NCBI GenBank assembly: GCA_003973375.1
Contig: QNYL01000237.1
Span: 1 to 9,752, forward strand
DNA: 9,752 nucleotides
From: Flavobacteriia bacterium
GTDB taxonomy: Bacteria; Bacteroidota; Bacteroidia; Flavobacteriales; Flavobacteriaceae
Direction of reading: 5' to 3'
The notes under the pieces are model-generated. The model searched no databases, was not told where the DNA came from, and saw nothing but the letters and a program-made list of their open reading frames with translations. Of this stretch, positions 7,159 to 9,752 are shown one piece after another. The first letter of the stretch is position 1, and the number at the start of each line of letters is the position of its first letter. The translations under genes and the position numbers were made by a program.

Positions 7159-8162
7159 TGCTTAAAAAAAATATATCTTTAAAACCCTACAACACTTTCG
7201 GTATTGATGTCAATGCCGAAAGTTTTGCTGTGGTTACTTCACTGGAACAACTCAAAAAAATCATTTCAGAATACAAAGAGGTTTTTATTCTCAGTGGTGG
7301 CAGTAATATTTTACTGACAAAAGACATCTCCAAACCGGTAATCTCACTTTGTACAAAAGGGATCGAAACCCACGAGCACGATGATGAGCATGTACTCGTT
7401 ACCGCTCAGGCCGGAGAAAACTGGCATGAGTTCGTATTGTGGTGTATCGATAATAACTACGGCGGAATTGAAAACCTTTCTTTAATACCGGGTAATGTAG
7501 GGACAAGTCCGATACAAAATATCGGTGCTTACGGTGTAGAGATCAAAGATACTTTTTACCAGCTCGAAGCACTGGAAATTGAAACAAATACGATAAAAAC
7601 CTTTACCGCTTCCGATTGCAATTTCGGATACCGTGATTCCTTTTTTAAAAGAGAAGGCAAGGGAAAATACATCATCCTGAATGTTACTTTTAAACTGACC
7701 CGGAAAGACCATTTATTACGAAAAGATTACGGAGCAATCCGTGCAGAACTCGAAAAGACCAGCAATACCGATCCATCGATCAAAGATATTTCCGATATCA
7801 TTACAGGCATCCGAAAAGCAAAATTACCCGATCCGAAAGAAATAGGAAACAGCGGTAGTTTTTTTAAGAATCCTGTAATCTCAAAAGCTCATTTTGAACA
7901 ACTTAAACAATCCTACCCAAAGATCCCGTCTTATCCTGCAGGAAAAAATCTGATAAAAGTTCCGGCCGGATGGCTGATCGAACAATGCGGATTTAAAGGC
8001 AAACGCTTTGGCGATGCCGGTGTACATAAAAATCAGGCTTTGGTACTTGTTAATTATGGCAATGCTTCCGGTAAAGATATTTTAGATCTGGCTCAAAATA
8101 TTCAGAGTACCGTTAAACAAAAATTTGATATTGATCTGGAGATCGAAGTGAATATTATTTGA
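7158..8162 (+). CDS. murB: UDP-N-acetylenolpyruvoylglucosamine reductase (UDP-N-acetylmuramate dehydrogenase), type I
   Basis: MurB is a cytoplasmic FAD enzyme that reduces UDP-GlcNAc-enolpyruvate with NADPH to UDP-MurNAc, the second committed step of peptidoglycan precursor synthesis. The 334 residues align well along their length with my recollection of E. coli MurB. The N-terminus has NTFGID and SGGSNILL (46-53) for FAD binding. NLSLIPGNVGTSPIQNIGAYGVE (106-128) is the core FAD segment. FGYRDSFFK (156-164) carries Tyr158 and Arg159, the same numbers as in E. coli, and the presence of this loop marks type I MurB. GNSGSFFKNP (230-239) contains the proton-donor Ser234. LEIEV near the C-terminus carries the catalytic Glu330. 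All three catalytic residues are present. The ATG lies within TAATG, overlapping the aminotransferase stop, which suggests translational coupling. No Shine-Dalgarno sequence sits at usual spacing. The gene is followed by a strong hairpin shared with htpG. Confidence 0.98.
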   Translation: MLKKNISLKPYNTFGIDVNAESFAVVTSLEQLKKIISEYKEVFILSGGSNILLTKDISKPVISLCTKGIETHEHDDEHVLVTAQAGENWHEFVLWCIDNNYGGIENLSLIPGNVGTSPIQNIGAYGVEIKDTFYQLEALEIETNTIKTFTASDCNFGYRDSFFKREGKGKYIILNVTFKLTRKDHLLRKDYGAIRAELEKTSNTDPSIKDISDIITGIRKAKLPDPKEIGNSGSFFKNPVISKAHFEQLKQSYPKIPSYPAGKNLIKVPAGWLIEQCGFKGKRFGDAGVHKNQALVLVNYGNASGKDILDLAQNIQSTVKQKFDIDLEIEVNII

Positions 8163-8249
8163 TCCTTTCTTCAAACTTTTCATTCTTTTACTTATACATA
8201 AAAAAATATCCAGATACTTCTATCTGTTATTAGAGAATAATTTTGCAAT

Positions 8250-8280
8250 AAAAAATCCCCGGAAAATACCGGGGATCTTT
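8250..8280. terminator. Strong intrinsic terminator between murB and htpG
   Basis: ATCCCCGG (8255-8262), a six-base loop aaaata and CCGGGGAT (8269-8276) form a perfect 8-bp GC-rich stem. On the minus strand the stem is followed by a six-U tract (complement of 8250-8255), making a classical terminator for htpG. On the plus strand the tail is only cTTTaaTT, so it is a weaker but plausible terminator for murB. Confidence 0.88.
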
Positions 8281-8301
8281 AATTATAAAGCATCTTTATG
8301 C

Positions 8302-9752
8302 TTAAGATTTCATCAGTTCATAACTACGTTTGATAAAATCGGTCATATCTTTACCTTGTAACAAATTCTGCGACAGCTTGGCAAGATCCAGCGCCTGATT
8401 AATGTATTCTTTACGTTTTCCTTTAGCTTTCAGGATCTTTTGCATCAGATCAGAATTGGTATTTACCACAAGATTGTACATCTCGGGGAAATTACCCATC
8501 CCCATCATACCACCGCCACCGGTTTGCTGCATTTCTTTCATTCTGCGTATAAATTCCGGTTGGGTAATGATAAACGGATTAGAATTTGAATCCAGTGCTT
8601 CCAGCTGAACGGTATATTTCTCTTTAGGTACAACCTCTTCAATAATAGTTTTCAACTTTTTCTGATCTTCTTCACTCAGTTTAGAGATCTGCTCTTCATC
8701 TTTCCGGATCAGTTTATCGATTGAATCAGAATCAACACGGGCAAATTTGATCGGTTGCTTCTTATCTGACAACTCTGAATTTTCAGTTTCAAGTTTCTGC
8801 ATCAGATGAGGTACGATCGGAGAATCGAGCAACAATACTTCGTAACCTTTGGCCTCAGCCTCAACAATAAAACTGTGCTGCTCATCTTTATTGGAAGCAT
8901 ACAGAATAACAAGATTGCCGTCTTTATCGGTTTGAGCAGGTTTTATCTTTTCTTTTAATTCTTCAAGCGTATAATATTTGTCGTTTACAGTTGGATACAA
9001 AGCAAATTTCTGTGCTCTTTCAAAGAATTTCTCATCGGTCAGCATTCCGTATTCGATGATCACCTTAATATCATTCCATTTTTTCTCAAAATCCTCACGG
9101 TTGTTCTTAAATAAAGAATTCAGTTTATCCGCTACTTTTTTAGTGATATAGCTTGAGATCTTTTTCACTTCGCCATCCGATTGCAAATAGCTTCTGGAAA
9201 CGTTCAGCGGAATATCCGGAGAATCAATCACCCCTCTTAACATCTGCAGAAAATCAGGTACAATACCTTCAACATTATCAGTTACAAACACCTGATTTTG
9301 ATAAAGTTGAATCTTATCTTTCTGAATATCTATATTGGTGGTTAATTTAGGGAAATACAAGATCCCGGTAAGATGGAACGGATAATCCACATTTAAATGG
9401 ATATGGAATAAAGGCTCTTCAAACTGCATTGGATACAGCTCTCTATAAAAATTAAGATAATCCTCATCTGTTAACTCACTTGGCTTTTTAGTCCAGGCCG
9501 GATGCGGATTGTTGATAATATTATCAACCGTAATCATTTTTTGCTCCTCGGTTGTTTCCTTACCATCTTTATCCTTAATGGTTTTTGGAGTATGGTTTGG
9601 ATCGGGTATTTCCTTGGTGCCGAATTTGATCGGAACCGGCATAAATTTATTATATTTTGTCAAAAGCTCTCTGATTCGGCTTTCTTCCAGAAATTCTTTT
9701 GAATCCTCTGAAATATGCAGAATAACCTCTGTACCTCTGTCCTTTTTATCAG
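8302..9752 (-). CDS. htpG: Chaperone protein HtpG (bacterial Hsp90), N-terminus cut by window edge
   Basis: HtpG is the cytosolic ATP-driven Hsp90 chaperone, a homodimer that remodels client proteins together with the DnaK system. About 482 codons are visible. The frame is open to the right edge and begins inside the N-terminal ATPase domain at DRGTEVILHI. From family length roughly 140-150 N-terminal residues, including most of the ATP pocket, lie outside. The middle domain includes PLNVSRSYLQ (complement of about 9180-9210), which holds the conserved Arg that contacts the ATP gamma-phosphate (E. coli R336). The C-terminal dimerisation domain ends ...RSYELMKS. A segment with TGGGGMMGMGNFPEM (complement of 8479-8532) sits where the exposed client-binding helix of other Hsp90s lies. 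The TTG at 9663-9661 is an internal Leu codon, not the start. No frameshift is seen, and the gene ends before a strong terminator. No promoter is visible in the window. Confidence 0.97.
   Translation of the reverse strand, partial: DKKDRGTEVILHISEDSKEFLEESRIRELLTKYNKFMPVPIKFGTKEIPDPNHTPKTIKDKDGKETTEEQKMITVDNIINNPHPAWTKKPSELTDEDYLNFYRELYPMQFEEPLFHIHLNVDYPFHLTGILYFPKLTTNIDIQKDKIQLYQNQVFVTDNVEGIVPDFLQMLRGVIDSPDIPLNVSRSYLQSDGEVKKISSYITKKVADKLNSLFKNNREDFEKKWNDIKVIIEYGMLTDEKFFERAQKFALYPTVNDKYYTLEELKEKIKPAQTDKDGNLVILYASNKDEQHSFIVEAEAKGYEVLLLDSPIVPHLMQKLETENSELSDKKQPIKFARVDSDSIDKLIRKDEEQISKLSEEDQKKLKTIIEEVVPKEKYTVQLEALDSNSNPFIITQPEFIRRMKEMQQTGGGGMMGMGNFPEMYNLVVNTNSDLMQKILKAKGKRKEYINQALDLAKLSQNLLQGKDMTDFIKRSYELMKS

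Noticed and set aside
8163..8249. Possible small gene or RNA between murB and the terminator
   Set aside because: The stretch is AT-rich with no open frame of useful size and no convincing secondary structure apart from the terminator downstream.
9661..9663. TTG as a possible start of a 453-residue protein in the htpG frame
   Set aside because: The frame continues upstream to the window edge with clear HtpG sequence (DRGTEV, then about 25 more residues), so this is an internal leucine codon.

Overview
The window looks like core chromosome of a member of Bacteroidota, most likely class Flavobacteriia. The DNA is AT-rich and translation starts lack clear Shine-Dalgarno sequences. Several gene starts are preceded by the Bacteroidota -7 promoter box TAnnTTTG. 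The gene families also fit: a secreted DUF1573 protein, a two-lobed aspartyl protease with a PDZ domain, and an HtpG with a Gly/Met-rich C-terminal segment. Placement below class level is not supported by anything I can see.

Layout from left to right. (1) valS (valyl-tRNA synthetase), minus strand, cut at the left window edge so that only its last residues are missing. (2) A divergent promoter region of about 115 bp, then a small secreted DUF1573 protein on the plus strand. (3) A hairpin usable in both directions, shared with the convergent gene for a secreted retropepsin-like aspartyl protease with a C-terminal PDZ domain (minus strand). (4) A minus-strand cluster of three small genes: a YtxH-type membrane-anchored helical protein, a two-helix membrane protein of the holin-X/YqjE type, and an uncharacterised 126-residue protein. 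It ends in a clear terminator. (5) A second divergent promoter region, then a plus-strand pair: a class I/II PLP-dependent aminotransferase and murB, whose stop and start codons overlap by one base. (6) A strong GC-rich hairpin between murB and the convergent htpG (Hsp90 chaperone, minus strand), which runs off the right edge and lacks its N-terminal ATPase portion.

Most of the window is housekeeping: translation (valS), peptidoglycan precursor synthesis (murB), amino-acid metabolism (aminotransferase) and protein folding (htpG). The less understood part is the envelope-related block at about 2.7-5.8 kb. The YtxH / holin-X / unknown trio resembles the E. coli yqjD-yqjE-yqjK arrangement in size and architecture and is the best candidate for an under-described system. 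I see no mobile elements, CRISPR arrays, tRNA or rRNA genes, phage genes or signs of recent transfer. No stretch over 300 bp lacks a gene; the longest intergenic region is about 150 bp.
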